A stretch of DNA of 64,000 nt from Prorocentrum cordatum (GCA_963575745.1 CAUYUJ010008058.1:315001-379000), one strand, 5' to 3'. Shown: positions 45,606 to 56,560, counted from the stretch's first letter. A program made the numbers and translations. Notes: generated from the sequence alone by a model not told the origin.

Positions 45606-46450
45606 GCCAATGTGTCAATGTGACCCTGAGGCGGCCGACAGCTTCCGCCTCCAGGGCGTGCCGTCCCTCGTGCTCGAGGAGACGCGACTCGAGATGCTTG
45701 ACGCGACTCTCCGGGCAGAGGCCGATTGGTCAGGGCTCCGCCGTATCGCGGAGTTGAGGGATCCGTCCACCGACCACTCGTGGATGAATTGCTTTCGCCC
45801 GGCGCATGGCATGGTACTTAGTGCCGATGCCTACGCCGACTCTCTGCTGCTCCGCCTCTGGATGCCCTTCCTGCCTGACGGCGCGGAGTGTCACCTGTGC
45901 GGAGGCCCTGGACCAGCGCGGCATCCATCCACCCGCAGACTTGCGCCGGGCCACTACCCGCATGTGCCACCGCGTGCATTTGCTGGCTGCCCTCGGCGAC
46001 CCCGAAGCTGCCCCCGAACCTGTACTTAGGTTTGATACCCTCTCGTCCATCGCTGCGTCCAGCTGACATCCTTACGACGTCGGCTGCCACCAGCAGCCTC
46101 GAAGCGTTGGACATTGGAGTGTGTTCGCCAGAGGCCGCTGGCGCCAGGCTCGACTGCTGCGCGGCGGTGACCCGCCGCACGCGCGACAAATATACGCGCC
46201 GTTCGCCGCAGAGCTGCGGCGGCACGGCGGCGTCTACCGTCCGGTGGTGCGGAGCAGCTGCGGGCGGGCCCACGTAAAGGCCCAGGACACGCTGCAGAGC
46301 CTCGCTCGGGCAGCGGCGGCGCGGCGCCGGGGGATCCGGGGGATCCCGGATTGGCGGCCGATGCTGCAGCGCACGCGTGCCGCCATGTCGGCGGAGCTGC
46401 AACAGCGCCTTGCTGGCCGGGCCAGGTGCGCCGCTGCCTGCCCGAGGGCC
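45606..46450 (+). mobile_element. LINE E fragment (C-terminal domain) nested in the copia-like element
   Basis: Opposite in strand to its host element. Reads VPSLVLEETRLEMLDATLRA, HSWMNCFRPAHGMVLSADAY, LLLRLWMPFLPDGAECHLCG, then after a shift ALDQRGIHPQTCAGPLP, completing a C-x2-C-x8-H-x4-C finger, then SLRPADILTT and LEALDIGVCSPEA (like the RPAD and D-x-V motifs of the LINE restriction-like nuclease domain), and finally RHGGVYRPVVRSSCGRAH. It sits exactly between the methyltransferase-like domain and the pre-integrase finger. A GAG array (46502-46582) follows it. Boundaries are approximate. Confidence 0.62.
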
Positions 46451-46826
46451 CTGAGATCGCGCCCTCTCCTGCGGCGGCGCGCCCGCCGCGGACGCGCGAG
46501 CCCGAGGAGGAGGAGGAGGAGGAGGAGGAGGAGGAGGAGGAGGAGGAGGAGGAGGAGGAGGAGGAGGAGGAGGAGGAGGAGCGCGGGGGCGCAGCCCCGG
46601 AGCAGGAGTGGCCTGCCGTGCCGGGGCTCCCGTCTGGCGCTCTCCCGGCCGGGGGTTCAGAGGCGTCGGCCCGCCGCTCGGGCGGGCTGGAGCGGGCTGC
46701 GGAGGCAGGCGGCGCTGGGCCGCGCGCGCGGCCTGCAGAGGGCTCGCCTGGGCAAAGGGGACGCGCGGGCGCGCGGGGAACCGAGTGGTTCGAGGCGCTT
46801 CGGCTCGTCCATGGGCGGGGCCCGAG

Positions 46827-46867
46827 AAGTAACGGTTTCCACCGTCCTGGGGTGGAGACCGTTACTT
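46827..46867. repeat. 17-bp inverted repeat with 7-base loop
   Basis: Arms AAGTAACGGTTTCCACC and GGTGGAGACCGTTACTT pair with one mismatch around gtcctgg. Confidence 0.9.
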
Positions 46868-46930
46868 TGCTTTGCCTCGTCCGCTAAAAAGCGCTTCATG
46901 CCTCCAGCGTTGCCGATCACCTCCTGGTGC

Positions 46931-47437
46931 TCATGATTCATGACCTCCTCGGCACTGGCGATCCACCTTTTGGGTCACCTCCGCCATGTTCTTCATGAAC
47001 CGCCAGGTCTTGCTGAATGGTACGCTGGACTCCAGACCACCCTTGCCGAACCTGCATGCTGCCGCCTCCGCAACGAAGGACCCGAACTCAGTCAAGAAGT
47101 TGATCATCTCTCCCAAGCCCCGTGCTCATCTCCCATTGGATTGCTCAACCACAGAAAACTTCCCACGCATGATCTACCACGTCGATTTCTCCACGCATAG
47201 GACGATGAATGAGACTGCCTCCCAGACCTCCTCCTCCTCCTCCTCCTCCTCGATCTTCTCCAGGTCCTTCCGCTTCTCCTGTGTAGTCAGCGCCTGTAGC
47301 GGTGATAGCTTCCCGAATGGTGGGGTGCAGGATACCACGTGCGGGTTCTTCGCCTCCAGGTCGTGAAACAGCTGCTCCACGTTCTCGCGCTGGCGAGCGC
47401 CCCATCCGGTCTTCAAGTTGTAGGCGCCACCATCCAC
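46931..47437 (-). pseudogene. Methyltransferase-like domain between copia protease and integrase
   Basis: Two frames: the first (47437-47174) has NPHVVSCTPPFGKLSPLQAL, matching the SPPC-x-x-F-x-x-LQ loop seen in dinoflagellate copia polyproteins but with the Cys position filled by Phe. The second (47116-46931) reads EAAACRFGKGGLE, SKTWRFMKNMAEV and DRQCRGGHES, the C-x-FG, KPT-RF-x-TN and C-x-G-H motifs. A short GAG run interrupts the first half. The same motif set occurs behind LINE B. The biochemical role is not established from sequence; DNA methylation is an inference from the PPC-like loop. Confidence 0.55.
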
Positions 47438-47524
47438 GAACCTGTTGTCGCACGCCCACTTTGGCAGCCTCGGTGGGGAAGCATTTCCATGATCACCAGC
47501 CTGTGACCAGCTCCAATTTCGCCA

Positions 47525-48101
47525 TCAGCGCGTCGCTTCACCCATGGTACAGTTCTCGGGCCTCAGGGCAGCCGCCCAGCACTGTTGAAAATCCTGATTG
47601 TGCAGCGGCCTCGCCGTCGATCCGTCGAGCGGCACTTCATAGTGGCCGCCCTTGGTCGTTGTCAGCTTGCCCCGCTCGCCGAGGCGCTGGAACACCAGCT
47701 CGTCATTCTCCATATCCAGGTTGAATGCGAGCCGCCAAAAGAGCGGCCTGCTCAGAGGGAAGCCCGCCGCGCCCAGCACCACGTACGCCTCGATCTTCTC
47801 TATGTGATGCCCGATCTTCCAAGGGATGATGCACACGCTGGCGGAGTGCTGCTCGTCCCCGCTGAATCCCTCGAACGTGACCACCCTACGTATGGTCTTC
47901 GACGATCTCGATATCTTCGCCCGTCTCCTCCATGTGCTTCGCCACTGTCTCCAGGCCGATCAGGGCCTGGGCGCAGCCTGGATCCACCACGCCGGCGCCC
48001 AACGAGTGCATTAAGAAGGATTCGCTGTCCGCCTGTTGCTGGGCGTCGTCCTTTATCTCGTTCTTTCTGGCGCCTGAAGTGTTCCTTCGTCTGTTTCTCA
48101 C
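47525..48101 (-). pseudogene. Copia-like aspartic protease remnant
   Basis: The N-terminal half reads LGAGVVDPGCAQALIGLETV: the hydrophobic-hydrophobic-D-[T/S]-G motif of a retropepsin with Thr/Ser replaced by Pro. After a shift the second frame (47884-47525) gives the C-terminal half with IEAYVVLGAAGFPLSRPLFW and KGGHYEVPLDG, the usual LLLSRP and GHY motifs of these proteases. The enzyme would cleave the polyprotein. The changed active-site motif and frameshift argue against activity. Confidence 0.68.
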
Positions 48102-48325
48102 GAAGACATCGGCTTTCCATCCCAGGTGGCTAGGAAGTCCTCTATCTCACGCCACGGGTCAACCTCTAGCATCTCCAGAACGTCCTCGATCTCCTGCCAG
48201 GGGTCTGCTTCTGTCTTGTTTTCCTCAGCGAAGACACTCTCCACGACACTCTCACCGAACTTTATGCCGAAGGGACTGACGATCCGGGTCTTGCCGTCGC
48301 CCTGACCACCCTGCTGAGACCGCTG

Positions 48326-48370
48326 TGGACACTCCTGCCTGAAGTGGCCGACAGGACGACAAGACCAGCA
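48326..48370 (-). CDS. Gag zinc knuckle (CCHC)
   Basis: Translates as CWSCRPVGHFRQECP, a perfect C-x2-C-x4-H-x4-C knuckle of the nucleocapsid type that binds RNA. It follows the capsid part at the expected distance, in a different frame. Confidence 0.8.
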
Positions 48371-48613
48371 GCGGACCTAGCTCGAGAACTTCTTCAGGTA
48401 CGGGGCCTGGCGGCGGCGGTAGGCCACCTCTTCTACGCTCCTCCGCAAACGGCCACCCGGGTCTCCTTCCACGCGGCCAGCCTCCTCGATGGGCTCCTCC
48501 CGGTCTTGCTCGACCTCCGCCAGGGAGGCGTCCACCTCCTCGGTGCTGCCCCCAGCGGGAGCCGGTTCCTCGTCAACAGCGCCCTGGGCGCAGTCCTCAC
48601 CAACTAGGTGGAT

Positions 48614-49195
48614 TCAGTGATCCTGCAGCACTCGAGGGTCAACCGTCTTCAGTGGCATCGCGAGCTTGTCGAATGCCCACTGCCTCTCACTCGCGGCCAG
48701 GACGACCGCGCGCCTGTCACTGCCGAGGCGCACACCCCGAAACAAGAGAACCCCCTTGGCGACATCTGGGGTCTTGACGCCCTCCTTCTGTGCCTTCAAG
48801 AATATCGTCTGGGCACCACCGGCGTAGGCACTGGTGAGCTCTGACCTCTCGATCTTCAGGCCGAGCAAGGACTCCAGAGCGTAGCCCTCGCGATCGGCCG
48901 CCTCGTGCTCCGGGCACCTCGCGTCCATGACGGCGACCAGCTTCTCCTTGCCGGTCTCCACGGCCAGCTCCTCCAGCTCCACGTGCTTCAGGGCGTCCAC
49001 CGCCACGGCCTCCAAGAGGGTGTAAAGCATCGGGCCGAAAGTCTCGTCCTTGCTTCCACGACCCTTCTCGACGTCAGTTGTCGAGCGTTCGCTCATTTCT
49101 TCCAGGCCTTGTACTCCCGAACAGCGATGACTCCTTCTCGAAAAGAATCTATGATCCCGCACGCTCGAACCACTGCCTCCGCCGTTCTCCGCCAT
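48614..49195 (-). CDS. Copia-like gag (capsid) segment
   Basis: An uninterrupted frame of 193 residues. The central and C-terminal parts read KLVAVMDARCPEHEAADREG, LLGLKIERSELTSAYAGGAQ, IFLKAQKEGVKTPDVAKGVL and RGVRLGSDRRAVVLAASERQ. A length of roughly 200 residues ending in a G-x-x-L-x-x-x-RRAVVLAAS motif is typical of the gag of dinoflagellate copia-like elements. Gag assembles the particle in which reverse transcription takes place. The Met at 49195 is the first in frame and lies just downstream of the proposed 5' LTR. Confidence 0.72.
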   Translation of the reverse strand: MAENGGGSGSSVRDHRFFSRRSHRCSGVQGLEEMSERSTTDVEKGRGSKDETFGPMLYTLLEAVAVDALKHVELEELAVETGKEKLVAVMDARCPEHEAADREGYALESLLGLKIERSELTSAYAGGAQTIFLKAQKEGVKTPDVAKGVLLFRGVRLGSDRRAVVLAASERQWAFDKLAMPLKTVDPRVLQDH

Positions 49196-49264
49196 GGCAG
49201 TACTCTGTGGTTTGGGTCAAGCTTGTGTCAATGCCCGAGCGCTGGAGAGCCCTCCTGGCCCAGA

Positions 49265-49298
<34 letters not shown>

Positions 49299-49479
49299 GC
49301 TTGCTTGTTGTCCTCTGTGCTTGCCAAGCGCATCCTCCAGCAAGCGCGTGCACACATGGCCACGGAGCGACCAAACACACACACGTAGGCGCGGCCCAAC
49401 ATTGAATCAACGTTTCCCTACCCTTTGCGATGACTTTTCTCTGTCCGCGGGCGCGTGCCATGGCGGACCTGCAAGTCCA

Positions 49480-50060
49480 CTAAGAGGGCCTTATCCTATT
49501 AGGCGCAATCGGGGAGATGAAATTGCATGCAGAGGAGGAGGAGGAGGAAGACCAGGAGGTGGAGGGCGAGCAGGAGGAGGAGCAGGAGGAAATGACGAGG
49601 ACGAACAGCAGCAGCAGGAATTGCAGTGTAAGGAGTGGGAGGAACAGGATGACCAGGGGAATGCGATGGAGGGGAATTGAGGAGGGCGACAGCGATGAAG
49701 AAAGACTCGGATCCAGAACAGTGGCCCGCGCTGGGGCGAGCACCGATCCGAAAATGAGGCCACACGCAACACAACACGAAACACACAACATATAGCAAGC
49801 AACACACAACACACAACACACAACACACAAAACACAACACACAACACACAACACACAGGCGCACACTCACACGCACACGTACACGCGCACGCACAAACAG
49901 ACGCACACACGCACGCACGCACGCGCGCCTCCCCCCCAACACACACATACACACACGCGCACACACGCACGCACGCACGCATGTACGCCAACACAACGAC
50001 AACACACAATACACACACACACTCTCTCTCACACACACAAGAACATCGTTGGACATCCGC
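49480..50060. repeat. GGA and ACACA/CA microsatellites
   Basis: GGA-type repeat at about 49530-49600, then CAACA/CACA and CACG arrays at 49790-50040. Cys/Val-rich frames on - are repeat artefacts. 50060-50400 is unassigned. Confidence 0.85.
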
Positions 50061-50404
50061 TGTGTGAGGAAGCCAGCACGCGGAGAGGGTCGAAGATGTT
50101 CCGGGCGGAGCGAGGGGGGAGAGGAGAGTAGTATTCGCATGGTCTACTTCTACAGCTTTCGGGGTCCTCCTTCCGCCCTCCCCCCCTGGCGTAGCACGAC
50201 GTGCCGCGGCCCAGCGTTCACCGCCGATGCGCCGCGGGGCCCCTGCAGCCTGGTGCTGCCGCGCTGCCTCCAGTCGGGGGTGGACAGACCTCCTGCCCCG
50301 ACACGTCGATTCAGGCATTGGCCGTTTCCGGTTCGCGAGAGGGCGTCGCGGCCGTCACTTCTTGCGGGTCCAGGCCCCTCGGTTTCGGTCCCAGGCCGTT
50401 TTCC

Positions 50405-50626
50405 CTAAGGGGAGCTTTACTAAAGGAGGAAGAGGAGGAGGAAGAGGAGGAGGGGGAGGAGGAGGAGGAGGTTTGTCCACCGCGGCCTCAAGGAGGGGTG
50501 CCGGGGGGCGGCCAGCCGCGCGCGCGGGTCCTGCCTGGCGCTCGGGGGCCCCACGCGGAGGAGCGAGCCCGCGGGTCGCCGTGCTGCCCTCGGCAGCGCG
50601 GCGGGGCGCCCAAGAGGGAGGGGAGG

Positions 50627-50668
<42 letters not shown>

Positions 50669-50961
50669 GAGAACAGGAGAGGGAGAGGGAGGGAGAGGGA
50701 GGGGATTAGTGGAGGGAGAGAGGGAGGGAGAGAGGGGGAGAGGAGGAGAGGGAGGAGGGAGAGAGGGACAGACAGGGTAGAACGAGGACCGGGGAGGCAT
50801 AGAGGCTGAGAGAGGCATCGATTAAACGCAGAGAGAGGGAGCGCGCGAGAGAGACAGAGAGGGAAGGAGGGAGGGAGAGAGGGAGGGAGAGAGCGAGGGA
50901 CAGACAGACAGGTAGAACGAGGACTGGGGAGACAGAGAGACGGAGAGAGGCAGTGGTAAAA

Positions 50962-50996
<35 letters not shown>

Positions 50997-51140
50997 AGCG
51001 CGCGAGAGAGAGAGAGGGAGGGAGGGAGGGAGGGAGGCGAGAGAGGGAGGGAGGGAGGGAGGGAGGGGAGAGCGAGGGACAGACAGACAGGTAGAACGAG
51101 GACTGGGGAGACAGAGAGACGGAGAGAGGCAGTGGTAAAA

Positions 51141-51175
<35 letters not shown>

Positions 51176-51260
51176 AGCGCGCGAGAGAGAGAGAGGGAGG
51201 GAGGGAGGGAGGGAGGCGAGAGAGAGAGGGAGGGAGGGAGGGAGGGAGGGGTGTATACAC
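50405..51260. repeat. GA/GGGA field with a ~178-bp higher-order repeat
   Basis: Three copies of a block with gacagacaggtagaacgagg, actggggagacagagagacg and gagaggcagtggtaaaacac begin near 50763, 50894 and 51076. The last two are almost identical, offset about 178. Each is followed by GA and GGGA runs. Leu/Ser-rich frames are artefacts. Confidence 0.85.
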
Positions 51261-51329
51261 ACCATGCACGAGTGTGCTGCATTTTATGTTTATGCACACA
51301 GTATCATACCGCTCTGTTCAACCCATATG

Positions 51330-52190
51330 TATATTATTTTCTATATTATATATATATATATAATATTTATATTATATATATATATGGAAAATTACTCCGA
51401 CGGAAGGACCCCACATGAGAATCTCTTTAGCTTGCATGGGGGTATCCTCCTGCCCCTTCCCTTCTCCCACCTACTCTTGCCTCCTCGTTCTCCTCCTGTC
51501 TGCTCCTCCTCCTGCCTCAACCCCTGCTTCTTCCTCCTCTTCTTGCCTCCTCCACCTCCTCCCCCTCCCCCTCGTTATGCTTCCTCCCCCCCATTCCCCC
51601 TGCCCCTCCTGCCTCCTGCCTCCTCCTCCTCCTGCTCTCCCTCTCCCTTCTCCTCCTCCTCCTCCTCATCCCCTGTCCTCCTCCTCTCCCTCTCCCTCAT
51701 CCGCTTCCTCCTCCTCCTCCTCCTCCTCCTCCTCCTCCTCCTCCTCCTCCTCCTCCTCGTTTCCATATTCTTCCCCTCCTCCTCCCCCTCCTCCTCCTCC
51801 TCCTCCTCCTCCTCCTGCCTCCTCCTTAGGCCTCCTGCCCCCTCCTGGGGCCTCCTGGGGCCTCCTGGGGCCTCTTGGGGCCTCCTGGAGCCTTCTGGGC
51901 CTTCCGGGACCTACTGGGGCCTCCTCGGGCATTCCTCCTCCTCCTTTTCCTCCTCGTCCTTCCTCCCCTCAGCCTCTTCCTCTTCCTGCTTTCCTGTCTC
52001 GTCCTGCATCATCCCTCCTCCTTTTCCTGGCAATCCTCCTCCTCCTCGTCCTCGTGCGGAACACGACCCAGAGGAAGCGCACGACGTGCGTCCCAGCCGA
52101 TACGCGCCGGAGGACGACCCAGAGGAAGCGCGCGCCGGAGGATGACCCGGAGGAACCACGTGAGCTGCGGGACCCATAGGAAGGCTCGCG
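51330..52190. repeat. TA microsatellite and CTC arrays
   Basis: TA-rich 51335-51385; interrupted CTC arrays 51480-51825; a cctcctgggg repeat 51840-51930; further CTC-like sequence to 52050 and a short cgacccagaggaagcgc repeat near 52060-52150. Confidence 0.8.
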
Positions 52191-52194
52191 CCTG

Positions 52195-53520
52195 ACGCGT
52201 CCTCGCGATTCACTCACAGACGAGGGTCCCGCTTGATACTTCTTCCAAATTCAGACCTGAGGAGCCCAAAAATGACGACAGTTACAGGAATCCGATGACC
52301 CGCTCGGATTGATCAAATGATCTGCGGGCCCCATAGGGAGGGGGCCCCCGCCTGAGACTTGCCCGCAATCCATTGACAAACGAGGCTCCCGCCTGATACT
52401 TCCTCCAAATTCAGACCTGAGGAGCCCAAAAGTGACGACAGTCACAGGAATCCGATGACCCGCTCGGATTAGTAACATGATCTGCGGGCCCCATAGGGAG
52501 GGGGCTCCCGCTTGAGACTTTCTCACAATTCACTCACAGACGAGGTTCCCGCTTGATACTTCCTCCAAATTCAGACCTGAGGAGCCCAAAAGTGACGACA
52601 GTTACAGGAATCCGATGACCCGCTCGGATTAATAACATGATCTGCGGGCCCTATAGGGAGGGGGCCCCCGCTTGAGACTTCTTTACAATTCAATCACAGA
52701 CGAGGCTCCCGCTTGATACTTCCTCCAAATTCAGACCTGAGGAGCCCAAAAATAACGACAATTACAGGAATCCGATGACCCGCTCGGATTAATAACATGA
52801 TCTGCGGGCCCTATAGGGAGGGGGCCCCCGCTTGAGACTTCTTTACAATTCACTCACAGACGAGGCTCCCGCTTGATATTTCCTCCAAATTCAGACTTGA
52901 GGAGCCCAAAAATGACGACAGTCACAGGAATCCGATGACCCGTTCGGATTAGTAACATGATCTGCGGGCCCCATAGGGAGGGGGCTCCCGCCTGAGACTT
53001 CTTTACAATTCACTCACAGACGAGGCTCCCGCTTGATACTTCCTCCAAATTCAGACCTGAGGAGCCCAAAAGTGACGACAGTTACAGGAATCCGATGACC
53101 CGCTCGGATTAGTAACATGATCTGCGGGCCCCATAGGGAGGGGGCTCCCGCCTGAGACTTCCTCACAATTCACTCACAGACGAGGCTCCCGCCTGATTTT
53201 TCCTTCAAATTCAGACCTGAGGACCCAAAAAGTTGACGACAGTTACAGGAATCCGATGACCCGCTCGGATTAGTATAACATGATCTGCGGGCCCCATAGG
53301 GAGGGGGCTCCCGCCTGAGACTTCCTCACAATTCACTCACAGACGAGGCTCCCGCTTGATACTTCCTCCAAATTCAGACCTGAGGAGCCCAAAAGTGACG
53401 ACAGTCACAGGAATCCGATGACCCGCTCGGATTAGTCACATGATCTGCGGGCCCCATAGGGAGGGGGCTCCCGCCTGAGACTTCCTCACAGTTCACTCAC
53501 AGACGAGGCTCTCCCTTGGT
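52195..53520. repeat. 160-bp satellite, about 8 tandem copies
   Basis: Monomer phrases tcctccaaattcagacctga, ggagcccaaaagtgacgaca, ggaatccgatgacccgctcg and atctgcgggccccataggga recur with period 160 (ends of the first phrase at 52260, 52420, 52580, 52740, 52900, 53060, 53220 and 53382). Copies differ at only a few positions, so expansion or homogenisation is recent. Non-coding. Confidence 0.95.
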
Positions 53521-53609
53521 GGATGATGGTGATGGGATGATGACGACGGTGTTTGATGATGATATATGATTGATGATGATGATGATGATGCTGATGATGA
53601 TGATGATGC

Positions 53610-53640
<31 letters not shown>

Positions 53641-53648
53641 GATGCTGA

Positions 53649-53682
<34 letters not shown>

Positions 53683-53804
53683 GATGATGACGACGTGATG
53701 ATGATGATGGTGGTCATGATGAGTGCTGATGGTGAGTGATCGTGCGATTCTGATGGTAAATGGTGGTGGTGATGATGGGGACGAAGTGGTGAGTCAGCGA
53801 GTAG

Positions 53805-53853
<49 letters not shown>

Positions 53854-54190
53854 CGTTCGATGCCGATGATGGTGAGTGGTCGTGCGCTGGTGATGGTGAT
53901 GCTGATGGTGATGATGATGATGAGTGGGGAGTGATGGTGATGGTGATGATGATGCGGAGGAGGAAGCAAAGAGGAGCAGAGGAGAGGGAGGAGGACGAGA
54001 GATCCTGCGCGGAGGGTGTGCAGAGAAAACAAGAACCCCACTTAGGATGTGGGGAAAATATACATCCGTACATACATACCTAGATCGAGAGAGCGATAAC
54101 TAAAGGAAGAGAGAGGCAGACACACACAGACAGAGCGAGAGAGCTAGCAAGGGAGCGATACAGACAGAGAGAGGGGGAGAAAGAGCGAAG

Positions 54191-54222
<32 letters not shown>

Positions 54223-54274
54223 TACTGATATCTTTGTCTATGTTTAGAGAGAGAGGTACATACATATAGATGTA

Positions 54275-54306
<32 letters not shown>

Positions 54307-54360
54307 CACATATATATATATATATGTATAAATATGTATGTGTATATATACAGAGTGAGA
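53520..54360. repeat. GAT arrays, then GA and TA/ATAC microsatellites
   Basis: (GAT)n with GGT, GCT and GAC variants 53520-53960; GA runs 54090-54225; CATA/TA 54260-54345. Confidence 0.9.
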
Positions 54361-54429
54361 GGGAGGAAACGGTAGAGAGAAGCAGATGGCGCGACATGCA
54401 GATCACAAGCAGGGGGCTTATATTCCGAA

Positions 54430-55020
54430 CTAAACATTGCGTGCGGCTTCCAGCGGTGCCCTACTTGCGGCTGCCTCAGCGGACTTGGGCAAACAAGTGG
54501 TCCGCGATCGTCGCAATCGGGCTAGTCTTGTGCTTGCGTCTTGCTCGTCGCCCGCTTTTCCGCTGGATGCTCATTCTTAGTACGTTGTTACCGTGCTCTC
54601 CTTCAGAGCTGCTGGACTCCCTTGGGCCCGCATCTGACGGCCTTGCAGTTACATCGCATCTCCTCGCTGCTGTCACCGCCGGTCTCCCGCTCTCGCGCCA
54701 GCACCTGCCGTTCGGCGGCGCGAGGGGGGGAGCGAGAGAGGGCAGACCTTTCTTCTCAGAAGGCGGCGGGGCGTCTCAGGCCCCGTCAGAAGCCTTCCGC
54801 GGCTTCGGGGACGGCGCAGATAGGGGGCCAAATGCGAACCTTACCCCTACCCACCACGATTTCTGAGGGGGAGGGGGGGGGGGTAGGGTTCGCATGTGGC
54901 CCCCTAGCAGAAGAACTCCTAAGAAGGCTAGGGCCTTGTGAGCCTTCTGAGGAGGCCCGCCCCCTCTCTGCCCTCCCCCAGGGCGCGCCACCGAGCCGTG
55001 GCCGTCCCCGTCGGCAAGAG
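54430..55020. other. Unassigned region with TTCTCAGAAGGC-type foldbacks
   Basis: A + frame at 54460-54720 is hydrophobic (WSAIVAIGLVLCLRLARRP) but lacks transporter motifs. 54745-54970 holds palindromic phrases tcttctcagaaggcggcggg and gccttctgaggaggcccgcc, which recur at 61.05-61.25 and 62.5-62.6 kb. Confidence 0.4.
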
Positions 55021-56560
55021 CCCGCCGTCACTGGGGAGCGCAGGTGGCAGGCGAAAGGGTGGAGAACCTGCGTGGTGCAACTCATGAGCTGCAGGCTATG
55101 AAAGGAGAACCTGCGTGTGGTGCAGGCCATGAGCTGCAAGAGCTATGCCGTGTCAAGAGTGTGCGATGCAGCCCACGCAGAGCGCAAGCGATGTGGGGTA
55201 AGCTATGTGCTGCAAGCTGTGTGGTGCAAAACTGCGCAGCGTAGCGCAGGCTGTGTGGGGCAAGCTATGTGCTGCAGGCTGTGTGGTGCAAAACTCGGCC
55301 GTGCCATCTACGCGGCGCAGGCTACAGGGTGCGCTCACACGGAGCGCCCCGCGGGCCGGGCAACGAAACAGCACCGCGGCCGACCACCCCCCACACCCGG
55401 CCAGCGCGCGGGGCGCCCGCGAGGCGCCCGCGGGCACGGGGCGGGCCTTTAGAGGCGAGACCTCGGCGATGCTCTCCCCCGGTGCGGGGTTTGCTCGGCA
55501 TGCCCGCTGCGGCGCGGGGTGCGCCCCCCACCGGGCGGGCACCGCGCGGAGCCTCGGCACTCTCCCCCTAAGCGCGGGGCGCCCGCGAGGCGCCCACGGC
55601 CGGGCACCAGGCGAAGCTTCGGCATCCCCCCGCGGGCGCCCACGGGCGGGCACCGGCGGAGAACCCAGAAGATCAAGCCAAGGATTTTCATCACGGAAGT
55701 AGGAGCCCGTAAGTGCAGGCACTGTCTGGGAAGGGGTATGGAGCACCCAAGTGCTCGATTGCTTGATCGTGAGCCCTAACGCGTTGTATGGGAGGGGAGT
55801 GGTGCAAGCTAGATGGATCAAGTTGTGTCTTCGTTAGGTTTTGCCAACTACGTGCTGCAGGCTATTTGGTGCCAGCTAGGTGGTGCCAGCCAAGTGTTGC
55901 TAGCTATTTGGTTTAAGTTATGTGGAGCAAGAACTATATGCTTCAAGCTATGTGCTGCATGCAATGTGCTGCAATCGAAGTTCCGTCCAGCGCACCAGGC
56001 GCCCGCGGGCGGCGACCCTTCCAGAACCCGGAAACGCCAGCCAGCGCACGATGCCACCACGAGGCGCACATACGGGCGGTGACCGAGCGACAACCCGGAA
56101 GCTCCGGCCGGCGCCCGCGGCGCCCGCATGGCGCCAGAGGGCGGCGATGGGGTGAAGCCCGGAAGTGCTGGCCGGCGCACCCGGCGCCAGCGAGGCGTCC
56201 ACGGGCGGCGGCCCAGCCGCAGCCCCAGGGATTCCTCAGGAGGAAAAGAAACACACAGACACAATTAATCTTCGATTTCCCAGAAAAGATAAGAAAATAT
56301 GGGACGTGGGGGGGGAAGACAGAAGCCCAGAACATATGGGAAAATATGGGGGATCTTTTTATTTGTGTGTATTTATTTTTGTGTCCTTGGGCCCCTGAGA
56401 TTCCGGCCGGCGCGCGCGGGACCTGCACGGCGCCCACGGGCGGCGACCGAAGGAGCACCCGGGGAACGGCAGCCAGCGCACGTGGGCCGCCCACCGGGCG
56501 CCCACACGGGGGGCGTCAGAGGCGCAGCAAGAGCCCCCAAGGGCAAGCATTCTAGGAGGA
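55020..56560. repeat. GCTATGTGCTGCAAG minisatellite and GGCGCCCGCGG repeats
   Basis: Short units gctatgtgctgcaggctgtg and tggtgcaaaact recur at 55080-55340 and again, more diverged, at 55840-55980. 55350-55680 and 55985-56510 hold ggcgcccgcgggcgg-type repeats. No gene recognised. Confidence 0.7.

Larger units (their letters stand above)
40901..49365 (-). mobile_element. Ty1/copia-like LTR retrotransposon, decayed, with nested insertions
   Basis: On the - strand the order is gag, CCHC zinc knuckle, protease, methyltransferase-like domain, GAG-pre-integrase finger, integrase, acidic linker, reverse transcriptase, RNase H. Integrase before reverse transcriptase is the Ty1/copia order. Blocks 40901-41035 and 49222-49365 resemble each other (cttgtgtcaatgcc, agccctcctggcc, agaggcttgct, gcatcctccagca) and are candidate remains of the two LTRs; target duplications were not identified. 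A LINE fragment (45606-46450, opposite strand) and a palindrome (44516-44590) interrupt it. Frames are broken throughout. Confidence 0.82.

Noticed and set aside
50488-51299. Leu/Ser-rich - strand frames of 200-270 residues
   Set aside because: Translations of GA/GGGA microsatellite.
52195-53520. CRISPR-like regular array
   Set aside because: The whole 160-bp unit repeats; there are no unique spacers and the context is eukaryotic.
54460-54720. Hydrophobic + segment considered as a MATE exon
   Set aside because: Lies between exons 4 and 5, whose junction is already exact, and lacks family motifs.
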